Origin: Mytilus edulis
Lineage: Eukaryota > Mollusca > Bivalvia > Mytilida > Mytilidae
Length of the DNA: 64,000 bases
Reading direction: 5' to 3'
NCBI RefSeq assembly: GCF_963676685.1
Contig: NC_092355.1
Location: 69,447,006 to 69,511,005, forward strand
Shown here: positions 1 through 11,900 of the stretch, in pieces
Position numbering within the stretch: position 1 is the stretch's first letter
Layout: each line of letters begins with the position of its first letter
Translations under genes and position numbers: made by a program
The notes under the pieces: generated by a model
Told to the model about the DNA's origin: nothing
The model's input: only the letters and a program-made list of their open reading frames with translations
Databases searched by the model: none

Positions 1-1083
1 ATTCTTGTTAATAGTCATCAAAGGTACCAGGATTATAATTTAGTGCGCCAGACGCGCGTATCGTCTACATAAGATTCATCAGTGACGCTCATATCAAAAT
101 ATGTATAAAGCCAAAAAAGTACAAAGTTGAAGAGCATTGAGGATTCAAAATTCCAAAAAGTTGTGCCAAATACAGCTAAGGTAATCTATGCCTGGGATAA
201 TATAATCCTTAGTTTTTCGATAAATTCAAAGTTTTGAAAACAGGAAATTTATAAAAATGACCACATTATTGATATTAATGTCAACACAGAAATGTTTACA
301 ACTGGGCTGGCGATATCCTCGGGGACGAAACGTACACCAGCAGTGGCATCGACCCAGTGGTATAAATAGTTATCAAAGGTACCAAGATTATAATTTAGTA
401 CGTCAGACGCGCGTTTCGTCTACATAAGATTCATCAGTGACGCTCATATCAAAATATTTATAAAGCCAAACAAGTACAAAGTTGAAGAGCATTGAGGATT
501 CAAAATTCCAAAAAGTTGTGCCAAATACAGCTAAGGTAATCTATGCCTGGGATAATATAATCCTTAGTTTTTCGATAAATTCAAAGTTTTGAAAACAGGA
601 AATTTATAAAAATGACCACATTATTGATATTAATGTCAACACAGAAATGTTTACAACTGGGCTGGCGATATCCTCGGGGACGAAACGTACACCAGCAGTG
701 GCATCGACCCAGTGGTATAAATAGTTATCAAAGGTACCAAGATTATAATTTAGTACGTCAGACGCGCGTTTCGTCTACATAAGATTCATCAGTGACGCTC
801 ATATCAAAATATTTATAAAGCCAAACAAGTACAAAGTTGAAGAGCATTGAGGATCCAAAATTCCAAAAAGTTGTGCCAAATACGGCTAAGGTAATATATG
901 CTTGGGATAAGAAAATCCTTAGTTTTTCGTTAAATTCAAATTTTGGTCAACAGAAAATTTATGACCACGTTATTGATATTCATGTCAACACCGAAATGTT
1001 GACTACTGGGCAGTGGCATCGACCCAGTGGTGTAAATTACTTTCAAACCTTCCGTCACTTTCTATTTAAAAATTTCTCCCAAT
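1..1083 (+). repeat. Tandem ~356 bp repeat, three copies, built on a dispersed mussel repeat core
   Basis: Three head-to-tail copies begin near positions 13, 367 and 723, giving a period of about 355 bp. Each opens with AGTTATCAAAGGTACCA and AGACGCGCGTTTCGTC, and ends around a GACCCAGTGG motif. The first two copies are nearly identical; the third diverges and lacks part of the unit before it ends near 1083. A reading frame in the third copy (837-1085) does not survive in the other two, so I do not treat it as a gene. The first ~100 bases of the unit match the short dispersed element found at many other places in the window. Confidence 0.9.
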
Positions 1084-2680
1084 AGTGACATTGCACTATG
1101 GCTACTTTCCTAGCCAGCAGAGACAAGTGTACGGCTAAGCCATGGAAATATAGATAAACAGTCATGTCTAAATGTATAACATTAGAAATGAGCATTTCTG
1201 AAAGCATAACGTTTTTGCCATGTACTATGAAACATGCGTGAGGCTAAAATTTGAAGTAAATTTTATCAGACACAACGTTCTGGTTCTCTGTTCGCTAACT
1301 CAATTATCGCTATCCGTAATCGGTATTTGTATGGTATGTTAGCCTTTAAAAAAGTTAACATAACTTTTTGGTAGATCAATTGTAGAAAAGCTTTATTAGA
1401 AAAACAAATCACAAAGCAACTTAACTTTAACATAATCTATTACTAAGGTAGCAAAATATAATGATATGTTCTACCCCAATTAGACAGCTTTGAACTGATG
1501 AAATTACTTTTATACAGCTCTTAAATTTATAAATGAAGAACCAAGACAAAAAAGAAAGATACATTTTTCATATGCTTATAATTTCATTATATATAATTAT
1601 AACATAATCGGTTATTATAAAATTAATTGCCAAATTGTCCACATTTGAATGAAATTAACTTTTTTGTATCCTTCGTGAAGCTCATTAACTTCATTTTAAT
1701 TCACGCATTCTCAAGGGTATCCTTCAGGATTGACTATATTTCTAAATCAATTAATTTTTGATCATACATAAAGAAAACTACACACCTTGTGCATCACAAA
1801 TCAGATATGGCGGGAGAAGTTATATCACAGTTGACCTTGATCTAAGTCATTTGCTACTGATAAGGTCAAAACTCCGCTCACCTGGATGTACATCAACTAT
1901 CAATAATCTCAGAAGTCAAGTAACACATTGCAATAACTTTTCCATTTATTTCCATTTATTTCTTTTTTTTTCGCCTGGCAGCTCATATATTATATATAAA
2001 TGTATTTATTTGGAATTTATTTTCTTTTTCTATGCAATTTTCCATCTCTATTTTCCATAACTATTTGAATAGCTGGTCATAAAGCTGTAAGTTGATTCTA
2101 TATATATTGATCGAAATAATAAAAAAACAACAACAACAACATCAAACAACACGTGTCTATTCAATTCCTAAATGAATGTTTTTGTTTTGTTTTGTTTATT
2201 TTTACAGTTAAATTGCTTTAATTTGAGAAACCATATCAAACGTATGTTGACCAAAATGAATCAGATTGAGGAAGTAATAAAAAATATACATTTTATAAAC
2301 GACGAAAGTGAAGGAGCGGGAAAGTCTTGAAATAGACAATTTGAATAGATATAAACTTAGTAAAACGAAGAGCGGAAATAAACGCTTTACGACAATAAAA
2401 TTTACAAAAGGGAAGAATTTTATATAACATTTAAAATAATTTTTTTCTATACAATATACTTCCCTTTATTGAATACCTTCTAGAAAAAGGAAGTCGACAA
2501 TCAGATCAAACAATCGGTTGGTTTGTCATATTTTCAGAAAGGAAGAAGAGAAAATAATGATAAGAAATAAAATATCATTAAATTTATACATTCTTTTTAT
2601 TTTAAATGATTTGCTCAATTCATAGAATAAGAAATTTGGTGCCATTTTAAGTAAACTTTCTACAAATGGGTAAATAAACC
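1084..2680. other. AT-rich intergenic stretch, no gene seen
   Basis: No coding exon, structured RNA or obvious duplicated block is recognisable here. Short poly-T and CAA runs occur near 1965-1975 and 2130-2150. The small open frame at 1758-2060 has no family resemblance and is AT-driven. Confidence 0.5.
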
Positions 2681-2683
2681 CAA

Positions 2684-2745
2684 CAAAGATACCAGGACTA
2701 AAATTTGTATAAACGTCAGACGCGCGTTTCGTCTTCAAAAGAAAT
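2684..2745 (+). repeat. Copy of the dispersed AGACGCGCGTTTCGTC repeat (truncated)
   Basis: Contains ATACCAGGACTA, then a diverged spacer and CAGACGCGCGTTTCGTC, the same order as in the 5' end of the tandem repeat at 1-1083. The copy breaks off directly after the core. Confidence 0.7.
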
Positions 2746-3862
2746 TATCTTTAGAAGTTTGAAATGAATCCTTTTGTTAGTGATTAACCTAATACTACAC
2801 GAAAATTATAACGTGCATTCCTTGGCTTATGAGACCTTGTTTCAAGGAAAGGCATAATTAGATTTAATAATCATTCTTTCATTTCAAACTTCTGAATAAA
2901 AGCTTAGAAATAAACATCTTTAAATTTCGCAAAAACAATATGCTGAGATAAAAGCTTACAAGTGTATAAACACAAAATAATCCATATGAAAGTTGGCCCA
3001 ACAGAAGCTCGAAAGACACAAAACCGGTTGAAATCAGTACAAAAGAACTAAAAACAAATTTTCATATAAACAAATACTAAAAAGAAACAAACGAGAATTA
3101 CATCAAACAATATGAATAAAACTTTGAACACTAAAAATTATAGCAAAATTGTAAAAATATGATATTTTGATTGCATGTGAGTGGGGTTTTTTTTATTTAT
3201 AAGAAGCAAAAACTGTAGTGGCCAAAGACAATAGCAATCAAAACCAAGGAGCAAACAGAAACTCACAAATCCAAAAGATATGTACATCAACAGATATAAA
3301 TAATAAATAAGAAACAACACGACCTCCCACAAGAACTGGGAGTGAAATCAGGTGCTCCGGAAGGGTAAACATTTCCTGCTCCGTATACGGCACCCGTCGT
3401 GTTATTTCTTTGTTCAGTTTGGTAATGATTGAAGGTTAGGAGGAAGAATATCAGATATGATTTCTCACACACTTTTGTCATAATGGCCAATCAACTCATG
3501 ATGCGAAATCAGATCCATTGATAAAATTAAAAATGATAATTTCCTTAACGTCTGAAGAAATAAGTTATTGGTATATGTCTTAATAAAATCACCTTTATGC
3601 GTTAAATAAAGCCTTTGAAACCGTGACTTATATAGCTGATATGCCGTTAGAGTGGGGTGCTCATTTTCGCCATATCTTTCCATGTTTTCTACAGTTTATG
3701 TTCAGGTCTATATGTTTTTGAAGTATACTGATATTTCTATATGAAGATAACTTCTAATGCAAAACATTCCTAAGCTTGAAAACATGTTTGTTTGAAAATA
3801 ATCATCTGTAAAGTTTGATTAAAGGTGTTTGAAATTTCCCGAAGTTTTGTCAATGGGAGACA

Positions 3863-4221
3863 CATATTCGCCGTTTTTACACATCTATTTAAAACCAAAT
3901 AACTGCAGCTTTATATAATATTTATCAAATAAATTTCATTATAGATGAACAGCAGACATTCCAAAGGTGTAAATAACAGAAATTTAGGCCAATCAGTCAA
4001 AAAATGCTAAGCAAAAAGTCTATGAAAATCCTGTTTTTCATTCAGGAAATTGACCGAAAATCGTTGTTCGTTTTTCGATCTTTTGCAGTAAGTGCCGTAA
4101 TTTTGTTTAACTTTAAAAAATAATCATATTTGTTATAAAATTATAATTTATTGGCATATTTCTTCCATTTCAGCCATCCTTTGTTGTGTTTACACCTCAA
4201 AATCATAAAACGGCGAATATG
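3863..4221. mobile_element. Small non-autonomous element with 15 bp perfect terminal inverted repeats
   Basis: CATATTCGCCGTTTT at 3863-3877 is exactly repeated in inverted orientation at 4207-4221, enclosing about 330 bp of noncoding AT-rich DNA. It interrupts a region otherwise made of a dispersed repeat: the GCCTTTGAAACCGTGACTTA motif lies before it and a related motif resumes after it. A MITE-type element is the simplest reading. No target-site duplication was clear by eye, so the outer boundary is uncertain. Confidence 0.55.
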
Positions 4222-4254
4222 GGCCCCCCACTCTATACATTAAAGATGTGTGTG

Positions 4255-4620
4255 TTGTCAAGCCTTTGCAATCGTGACTTATATTGATGATATGTCTTTA
4301 TACATACAAGAAGTTTGTGTGTGTTTTTGATGTGTTTTGTTATTTGATTTTGCCATGTGATTACGGACTTTCCGATTAGATTTTCCTCTAAGTTCAGTAT
4401 TTTTGTGATTTTACTTTTTTTGTGTGCAACCTTTAAAACATGACATATACAAATGACATGCCGTCATAAATATAGGGGCTTGTGTGTCAAGCATTTGCAA
4501 CCGTGACTGATATCGATTCCATGCCGTTCCACATATTTTTGTAATGATATATATACAAAAATTAATGAAACGAATTGAATGTTTAAGGACGATTTTTTCC
4601 CGTGTGTTACTCATTTAAGT
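4255..4620 (+). repeat. Degenerate array of ~75 bp GCAATCGTGACTTATAT-type repeats
   Basis: Three diverged units share a core resembling CCTTTGCAATCGTGAC followed by a GATATCGAT-like and an ATGCCGTTATAC-like segment (near 4261, 4430 and 4490). A single related unit lies at 3605-3660, and two further units lie at 17040-17180 in front of the second Mab-21 gene. Noncoding. Confidence 0.55.
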
Positions 4621-4904
4621 AGATATGGAAGAAAGTACTTAATCCATTGTCAAAGTTTCAAGTTTCTCAAGTGGTTTTGTGTTCACTATTCTTATTAAAA
4701 TAGGCACAAACAGTGATGAATGTGATGACAGTTGACGCTCATAGTAGTACAAGTGTGTAAACAAGTTAAAAGATCCAAGTCTTAAATTTGTTATATATTA
4801 CATAACTAAATTGGACACTAGATCACAGTTGACACTAATACTATAATATTTAATCATATAAACCAAAAAAGAGGTAAGTTCTTTTTCGATTCTATGTTTC
4901 TCAA

Positions 4905-5475
4905 ATTACGAATAGGTTTCGGGAGGGACTATGCCTGATATTCAGATGATAAAGACATAATCTTTCAATCAGTTTAATTGAGGTCTGAAGCTAGCATGTC
5001 AGTTAACTGCTAGTAGTCGGTTGTTGTTTATGTATTATTGTTATTGTTATTTATTTTCTTTTGTAACATCTTCTGACATCGGATTCGGACTTCTCTTGAA
5101 CTGAGTTTTAATGTGCGTATTGTTATGTGTTTACTTTTCTACATTGGCTAGAGGTATAGGGGAAGGTTGAGATCTCCTAAACATGTTTAACCCCGCCGCA
5201 ATTTTGCGCCTGTCCCAAGTCGGGAGCCTCTGGCCTTTGTTAGACTTGCATGATTTTTTTATTCTAGTTTCTTGTGTATAATTCGGAGTTTAGTATGACG
5301 TTCATTATTCTGTACTAGTATACATATGTTTCAAGGAGTCAGCTGAAGGACGCTTACGGGTGCGGGAGTTTCTCGCTGCATTGAAGACCCATTGGTGGCC
5401 TTTGGCTGTTGCTCTATGGTCGGGTTGTTGTCGCTTTGACACATTCCCCATTTCCTTTCTCAATTTTATTTGTAT
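4905..5475 (+). mobile_element. 5'-truncated 3' tail of the RT retroelement (plus orientation)
   Basis: This is the reverse complement of the untranslated 3' part of the RT element at 23242-25067. Shared landmarks in order are TGCCTGATATTCA, AGTTAACTGCTAGTAGTC, a CCCCGCCGCA segment, CTGTCCCAAGTCGGGAGC, GGGTGCGGGAGTTTCTCGC and the terminal CATTCCCCATTTCC. It carries no RT coding sequence. Truncation at one end with a constant 3' end is what target-primed reverse transcription leaves behind. Confidence 0.75.
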
Positions 5476-5855
5476 TTTGGTTTTTCAAATCATCGTTTAC
5501 AAAGTACCGTATTGGTCATTTTCAAAACGACAGGTGAAAAAATAACAATTTCACGGCCAAAGAGCAAATTTAGCGAAAAGATAATCCACATAATAGCAGA
5601 AATTTTGGCAACATGAGTGTTACTTATACCGATGGGGAACTATCAAAAACTCTTTAAAGTTTTGATCCTTAAACTGTTGGTCTCTAGAGAACGCCTAATG
5701 ATTATTTAAGTTAAACAAAGAGACCAAACACTCAGCGATCTTAGTATTTATGTTGCCTCAGATTCTAATCCCTCAATGAAAAGCTTGAACAAACTTTGGA
5801 TAACACAAAATGCGTCTTTTATCTGTGGACTTCTTTTTATTTTAGCGTCAATGAT

Positions 5856-5925
5856 GAGTTTTTTGTAGACGAAACCGTTTCGCGCGTCTAGCGTTCATTA
5901 TCTTAAGCCTGGTATATATAATGAG
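5856..5925 (-). repeat. Dispersed AGACGCGCGTTTCGTC repeat, upstream of the first Mab-21 gene
   Basis: Reverse-complement copy of the dispersed core (GTAGACGAAACCG, then CGCGCGTCTAGCG and CCTGGTATATA). A matching copy sits at the equivalent place upstream of the second Mab-21 gene (17455-17515), so it was present before that gene duplicated. Confidence 0.7.
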
Positions 5926-6251
5926 TTTATATATAGAGCTATATTTTCAAGTATTCAATAAAAAAATCAAGTTTCTATGAAAAGAAACTAAATAAAAAAT
6001 GGACCACTTGCAATATGTGCCAGGCTTTATATTTTCAAAGAGGGGTGGTGCATCTGCATATTAATGTTAAAAGAAAATATTGAAAACACAAAATCTATAA
6101 TATTCATCTTCCAAATTTACATTCGAAATTCCATACAAAAACTGTTTACCAATAAATCATAACGTGGTACGTTAATTTGTCAAGTACCAAATCAAACTAA
6201 ATTAATAGTTGAATTATTTATTTCTTTTAAAATTTTAGATTTTCTGGAATA

Positions 6252-8090
6252 ATGAATCATACAGACGAAGAAATTTCACTTGAATTTTACCATTATTTAT
6301 GTAACATTGTTGGTTCAGATGATGTTGTGAAAAAAAGACGAGGTTTATTTACGATAATGGACTATGTTCACAGTGGTAATGGTATAAACACTTTTATAAG
6401 CAGTGGAAGTAAAGCAGAAGGTTTAGATCTAAAAGGCAGTGATTTCGACATTATGTTTGTGATGGATCATATGCAGGTCTATGAGGATAACAATAATGTG
6501 ATAAATGGTCAAATACATAGGCCTATTTTAATGGAAACAAATGACACAAAACCTGGGTTTACGAAATTAAAGGTGGATCCCTTTTTAAAAAAAATACCTT
6601 TGTGGAGGACCACGCTTGATACTTTAGGCGAAGAAACTTTTATCTCAAGCAAACGTTTTAGGGAACTCTATTTGGTATATGATTTGATTATACATGGTCC
6701 TTGCATATCTAATCAAGTCGAAACATTTGATTTGGCATTATGTCTCCGATGTAAAGAATGGATAACATCAGCTCAACCGTGGATTAACAGACCAAGATCT
6801 ACGTGGCCAGATAACAAACTTGTTACGTCAATAATCCAATATGGTGTTTTATTTGTTCCTATTGGATCTAAATTTTCACCTAACGAAAACCTAGAATGGC
6901 GAATTTCATTTTCCATGGCAGAAAAACAATTGATTTATTCTTTTTCTCACACTCAATTATTGTGTTATGCGTTATTGAAAGTTATTCTTAAAGACATAAT
7001 CAAACAAAAACATGGTGATCTAATTTGTTCATATTTCCTTAAAACAATAATGTTTTGGTTAGGTGAAGAGTCATGTCCTTCAGACTGGAAACCCAAATCA
7101 TTTTTGTCTTGTTTTCTAAACTGTTTTAGACGATTGATTTACTGTGTTAAATACAAAACATGCCTTCATTATTTCATACCAGATAACAACTTATTTGAGG
7201 ATCGATTCACTGATGACCAACAAGTAACATTACTGAATTCGTTGCAGCTTATATATATGTCACCATGGACTGCCATTTTTAATACGTCGATATTTCAACA
7301 GCATAGGTTGGATTCTAGAAATTCATACGGGTTCGAACTGGCAGTTTCCGCATTGCCATGTCTATGTCTCAGTTTATGTTTTTTGAAAAGTATTTTTCTA
7401 GGATACATATGGGATAAACTAAACCGCGCTTTAACATGCTGTATTAATTTTCCAGACCAGGAATTATGTAAATATATTATGTCTATGGTGTCAAACCCCT
7501 ACACACAAGCACATCATCCTAGGAACTTAACTATAAGTAACAAATCTTTCTATAGACAAAACCATATCATGTTTGGTTCCGTCAAGCTTGGGTTATCTTC
7601 CGATGTATTGAACTCTTGGATATTGTTTGCATCATCATTGTATCAATGTAAACGTTTCAAAGAATGCATTTATATAATAAATTACTGCTTATCTAAGTGT
7701 ACTCCACATAAAATAACGAGCTATATTTCAGACGATCGTTACAGTTTAGAAGAACAGACAGTTTTCAACAGAATGTGTCAGAGAGTTGGTTTGATAGCGA
7801 CGTGTAAAAATATTATCATTCGAGAGGTTGTTTTCTACTATCCCTTTACTTTACTTCCAAAAGAACTGACAAGGCTACCTAGATTGTTACACTTTATTTA
7901 TGTTCCGTCTGTTGTTTACTGCCATGTAATATTATTTTTGTGTTTTCATCATCTTCGAGATGACAGGGGGAAATTAACGGCTCGTCGAGATCTTCAACTC
8001 ACAATTAAAGAAAGATACTTCATGAGACATAATGAGATAACATTAAAAATAGTGTATCAATGCCTGGATATAGTAAAAGCATTGGTATAA
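6252..8090 (+). CDS. Mab-21 / cGAS-like nucleotidyltransferase family protein (cGLR-type), 612 aa
   Basis: The protein belongs to the Mab-21 domain family that includes cGAS and the cGAS-like receptors. Active members condense NTPs into cyclic nucleotide second messengers after sensing nucleic acid; many members have no shown activity. Seen here: GSKAEG at residues 52-57 and the acidic pair D64-F-D66, the usual catalytic core; D160 in an FDLAL context as a candidate third acidic residue; and the Mab-21 helical signature EWRISFSMAEKQL (215-227) followed by HTQLLCYALLK (233-243). About 350 further residues follow, ending YQCLDIVKAL. No signal peptide is evident. The coding region is one exon, and a good 3' splice site (TTAAAATTTTAG, AG at 6237-6238) 13 bases before the ATG implies a 5'UTR exon upstream. 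The second gene has the same arrangement. Family assignment is firm; enzymatic activity, ligand and an immune role are inference. Confidence 0.85.
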   Translation: MNHTDEEISLEFYHYLCNIVGSDDVVKKRRGLFTIMDYVHSGNGINTFISSGSKAEGLDLKGSDFDIMFVMDHMQVYEDNNNVINGQIHRPILMETNDTKPGFTKLKVDPFLKKIPLWRTTLDTLGEETFISSKRFRELYLVYDLIIHGPCISNQVETFDLALCLRCKEWITSAQPWINRPRSTWPDNKLVTSIIQYGVLFVPIGSKFSPNENLEWRISFSMAEKQLIYSFSHTQLLCYALLKVILKDIIKQKHGDLICSYFLKTIMFWLGEESCPSDWKPKSFLSCFLNCFRRLIYCVKYKTCLHYFIPDNNLFEDRFTDDQQVTLLNSLQLIYMSPWTAIFNTSIFQQHRLDSRNSYGFELAVSALPCLCLSLCFLKSIFLGYIWDKLNRALTCCINFPDQELCKYIMSMVSNPYTQAHHPRNLTISNKSFYRQNHIMFGSVKLGLSSDVLNSWILFASSLYQCKRFKECIYIINYCLSKCTPHKITSYISDDRYSLEEQTVFNRMCQRVGLIATCKNIIIREVVFYYPFTLLPKELTRLPRLLHFIYVPSVVYCHVILFLCFHHLRDDRGKLTARRDLQLTIKERYFMRHNEITLKIVYQCLDIVKALV

Positions 8091-8429
8091 TTGAAATTCA
8101 CCGAAGCGTTGAACAATTTACCAATTTTGAATTAAGAAGATTACTTTAATAGACATGAAAGATACTAATTCTGAATTAAAAGTATGATACAACAATATCT
8201 TTTGAATTGGTCTTTTTCGTTTTTCATTTTATTTATATTTTACTTTCAAAATATGACTACATAGTTTGTAGTATGGTGTCGGTAGACAAGACAAAAATAT
8301 TGAGACGGAACATGTTATTTAATGACAAGCCGTTGAACAAAACTAACGTTTGAAATATTATCCCTGGCCGCCGATTTATACTCTTTCTTTAATCTATACA
8401 ATGTTTACTAATATGAGTAACACGATTTG

Positions 8430-8640
8430 TGACACATGTGGAAAAAGATCTGTTTACCCTTCTGGAGCACCTTAGATCACCACTAGTGTTTGGTGGGTTT
8501 CGTGTTGCTTAGTCTTTAGTTTTTTATGTTGTGTTTGGTATACTGTTAGTTGTCTTTGGATTGGTTTTCTTTTCTTGCCACGAGATTGTCAGTTGTTTTC
8601 GGCTTATGAGTTTAAATATACTTTTGATATCTTTTCTGAT
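8430..8640 (+). mobile_element. Solo tail fragment of a second RT-element family (family II)
   Basis: Contains GTTTACCCTTCTGGAGCACC, then a GTTTGGTGGG segment, TTTTTATGTTGTGTTTGG and TTTCTTTTCTTGCCA. This order recurs at 26250-26425 and 36880-37020 in the same orientation, and at 3320-3420, 22845-23040, 33420-33720 and 36395-36595 in the opposite one. The 33420 copy is joined to RT remnants, which is why I call it a retroelement tail. Confidence 0.5.
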
Positions 8641-8778
8641 ATATTTACTTCAATATAACAATAGTAGTCTTTTCCAATTTCATTCATCATTTCTTAATTA
8701 TACAATTACCCTTCATATTTCAACTGAATTATACATTAAAACATTAACATTAAAATTAAAATTACTCATCAAGATGAA

Positions 8779-8885
8779 AGTTATCAAAGCTACAAGGGTT
8801 ATAATTTAGTACTCTAGACGAGCGTTTCGTCTAAATAAGTCTCGTCAGTGACGCTCATATCAAATTAGTTATAAAACAAAACAAA
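8779..8885 (+). repeat. Copy of the dispersed AGACGCGCGTTTCGTC repeat, abutting the minisatellite
   Basis: AGTTATCAAAGCTACAAGG, then TAGACGAGCGTTTCGTCTA and a CAGTGACGCTCATATCAAA segment, as in the tandem repeat at 1-1083. The 46 bp minisatellite starts about 35 bases downstream. Confidence 0.8.
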
Positions 8886-8918
8886 CGAAATTAAGAAAAA
8901 GCATGAACTCCAAAGTGT

Positions 8919-11900
8919 AAAGACCGATTCTGTCTATAGGATATGCGTCTCCTAGTTTATATGTTGAAACCAATTTTGTCTATAGGATATGCGTCTCCTA
9001 GTTTATATGTTGAAACCAATTGTGTCGATAGGGTATGCGTCTCCTAGTTTATATGTTGAAACCAATTGTGTCGAAAGGGTATGCGTCTCCTAGTTTATAT
9101 GTTAAGACCGATTGTGTAGATAGGGTATGCGTCTCCTAGTTTATATGTTGAGACCGATTGTATCGAAAGGGTATGCGTCTCCTAATTTATATGTGGAGAC
9201 TGTTTGCGTCGATAGGGTATGCGTCTCCTAGTTTATCTGTTCAGACCGATTGTTTCGATAGGGTATGCGTATCCTAGTTTAAATGTTGATACCGATTGTG
9301 TCGATAGGGTATGCGTATCCTACTTTAAATGTTAAGACTGATTGTGTCAATAGGTTTGCGTCTCGTAGTTTATGCTGAGACTGATTGTTTCAATAGGGTA
9401 TGCGTCTCCTAGTTGATGTTGAAACAAATTGTGTCGATAGGGTATGCGTATCCTAGTTTATATGTTGAGACCGATTGCGTCGATAGGGTATGCATCTCCT
9501 AGTTTATCTGTTCAGACCGATTGTGTCGATAGGGTATGCGTATCCTAGTTTAAATGTTGAGACCGATTGTGTTGAAAGGGTATGCGTATCCTACTTTAAA
9601 TGTTAAGACTGATTGTGTCAATACGGAATGCGTCTCCTAGTTTATGTTGAGACTGATTATTTCAATAGGGTATGCGTCTCCTAGTTTATGTTGAAACAAA
9701 TTGTGTCAATAGGGTATGCGTCTCCTAGTTTATATTCTGAGACCAATTGTGTGGATAAGGTATGCGTTTCGTAGTTTATATGTTGAGACTGATTGTGTCA
9801 ATACGGTATGCGTCCCCAAGTTTATGTTGAAACTGATTGTGTCGATAGGGTATGCGTCTCCTAGTTTATATGTTAAGATCGATTGTGTCTATATGGTATG
9901 CGACTCCTAGTTTATATGTTGAGACTATTTGTGTCGATAGGGTATGCGTCTCCTAGTTTATATGTAAAGACTGTTTGTGTCGATATGGTATGCGTATCCT
10001 AGTTTATATGTTAAGACCGATTGTGTCGATAGGGTATGCGTCTCCTAGTTTATGTTGAAACCAATTGTGTCGATAGGGTATGCGTCTAATATTTTATATG
10101 TTGAGACCAATTGTGTCCATAGGGTATGCATCTCCTAGTTTATATGCTGAGACCGATTGTGTCGATAGAGTATGCGTCTCCAAGGTTATATAATGAGACC
10201 AATTGTATCGATAGGGTATGCGTCTCCTAGTTTATATGTTGAAACCGATTATGTCGATAGGGTATTCGTCTCCTAGTTTATATATGGAGACTGTTTGTGT
10301 CGATAGAGTATGCGTATCCCAGTTTATATGTTGAGACCGATTGCGTCGATAGGGTATGCGTCTCCGAGTTTATCTGTTCAGACCGATTGTGTCGATAGGT
10401 TATGCGTATCCTAGTTTAATGTTGAAACCGATTGTGTCGATAGGTATGCGTATCCTACTTTAAATGTTAAGACTGATAGTGTCAATAGAGTATGCGTCTC
10501 CTAGTTTATGTTGAGACTGATTGTTTCAATAGGGTATGCTTCTCCTAGTTTATGTTGAAACAAATTGTGTCGATAGGGTATGCGTCTCCTAGGTTATATA
10601 TTGAGACCGATTGTGTCGATAGGGTATGCGTCTCCTAGTTTATATGTTGAGACTGATTGTGTCAATAGGGTATGCGTCCCCAAGTTTATGTTGAAACCGA
10701 TTGTGTCGATAGGGTATGCGTCTCCTAGATTATATGTTAAGACCGATTGTGTCGATAGGATATGCGTCTCCTAGTTTATATGTTGAGACTATTTGTGGCG
10801 ATAGGGTATCCGTATCCTAGTTTATATGTTGAGACCGATTGCGTCGATAGGGTATTCGTATCCTAGTTTAAATGTTGTGACCGATTGTGTCGATAGGGTA
10901 TGCGTCTCCTAATTGATATGTTGAGATTGATTGTGTCAATAGGGTATGCGTCACCTAGTTTATATGTTGAGACCGATTTTGTCCATAGGGTATGCATCTC
11001 CTAGGTTATATGTTGAGACCGATTGTGTCGATAGGGTATGCGTCTCCTAGGTAATATGTTGAGACCGATTGTGTCGATCGGGTATGCGTCTCCTAGTTTA
11101 TATGTTGGGACTGATTGTGTCGATAGGGTATGCGTCCCCAAGTATATGTTAAAACCGATTGTGTCAATAGGGTATGCGTCTCCTAGTTTATATGTCAAGA
11201 CCGATTCTGTCGATAGGGTATGCGTCTCCTAGTTTATATGTTGAGACTATATGTGTCGATAGGGTATGCGTCTCCTAGTTTATATGTGGAGACTGTTTAT
11301 GTCGATAGGGTATGCGTATCCTAGTTTCTATGTGGAGACCGATTGCGTCGATAGGGTATGCGTCTCCTAGTTTATCTGTTCAGACCGATTGTGTCGATAG
11401 GGTATGCGTAATCTAGTTTAAAGGTTGAGACCGATTGTGTCGATAGGGTATGCGTAATCTAGTTTTAATGTTGAGACCGATTGTGTCAATAGGGTATGCG
11501 TCTCCTAGTTTTTTGAAACCAATTGTGTCGATAGGGTATCGTCTCCTAGTTTATATGTTGAGACCGATTGTGTCGGTAGGGTATGCGATCCTAGTTTATA
11601 GGTTGAGACCGATTGTGTCGTTAGGGTATGCGTCTCCTAGTTTATATGTTAAGCCCGATTGTGCCACTTGGGTATGCGTCTCCTAGTTGATATGTTGAGA
11701 CTATTTGTGTCGATAGGGTATGCGTCTCCTAGTTTATGTTGAAACCAATTGTGTCGATATGGTATGCGTCTCCTAGTTTATATGTTGAGATTGATTGTGT
11801 TGATAGGGTATGCGATCCTAGTTTATAGGTTGAGACCAATTGCGTCGTTAGGGTATTCGTCTCCTAGTTTATGCATTGAGACCGATTGTGTCGATAGGGT

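Noticed and set aside
1758..2060. 100-codon open frame
   Set aside because: AT-driven composition, a phenylalanine-rich end from poly-T runs, and no family resemblance.
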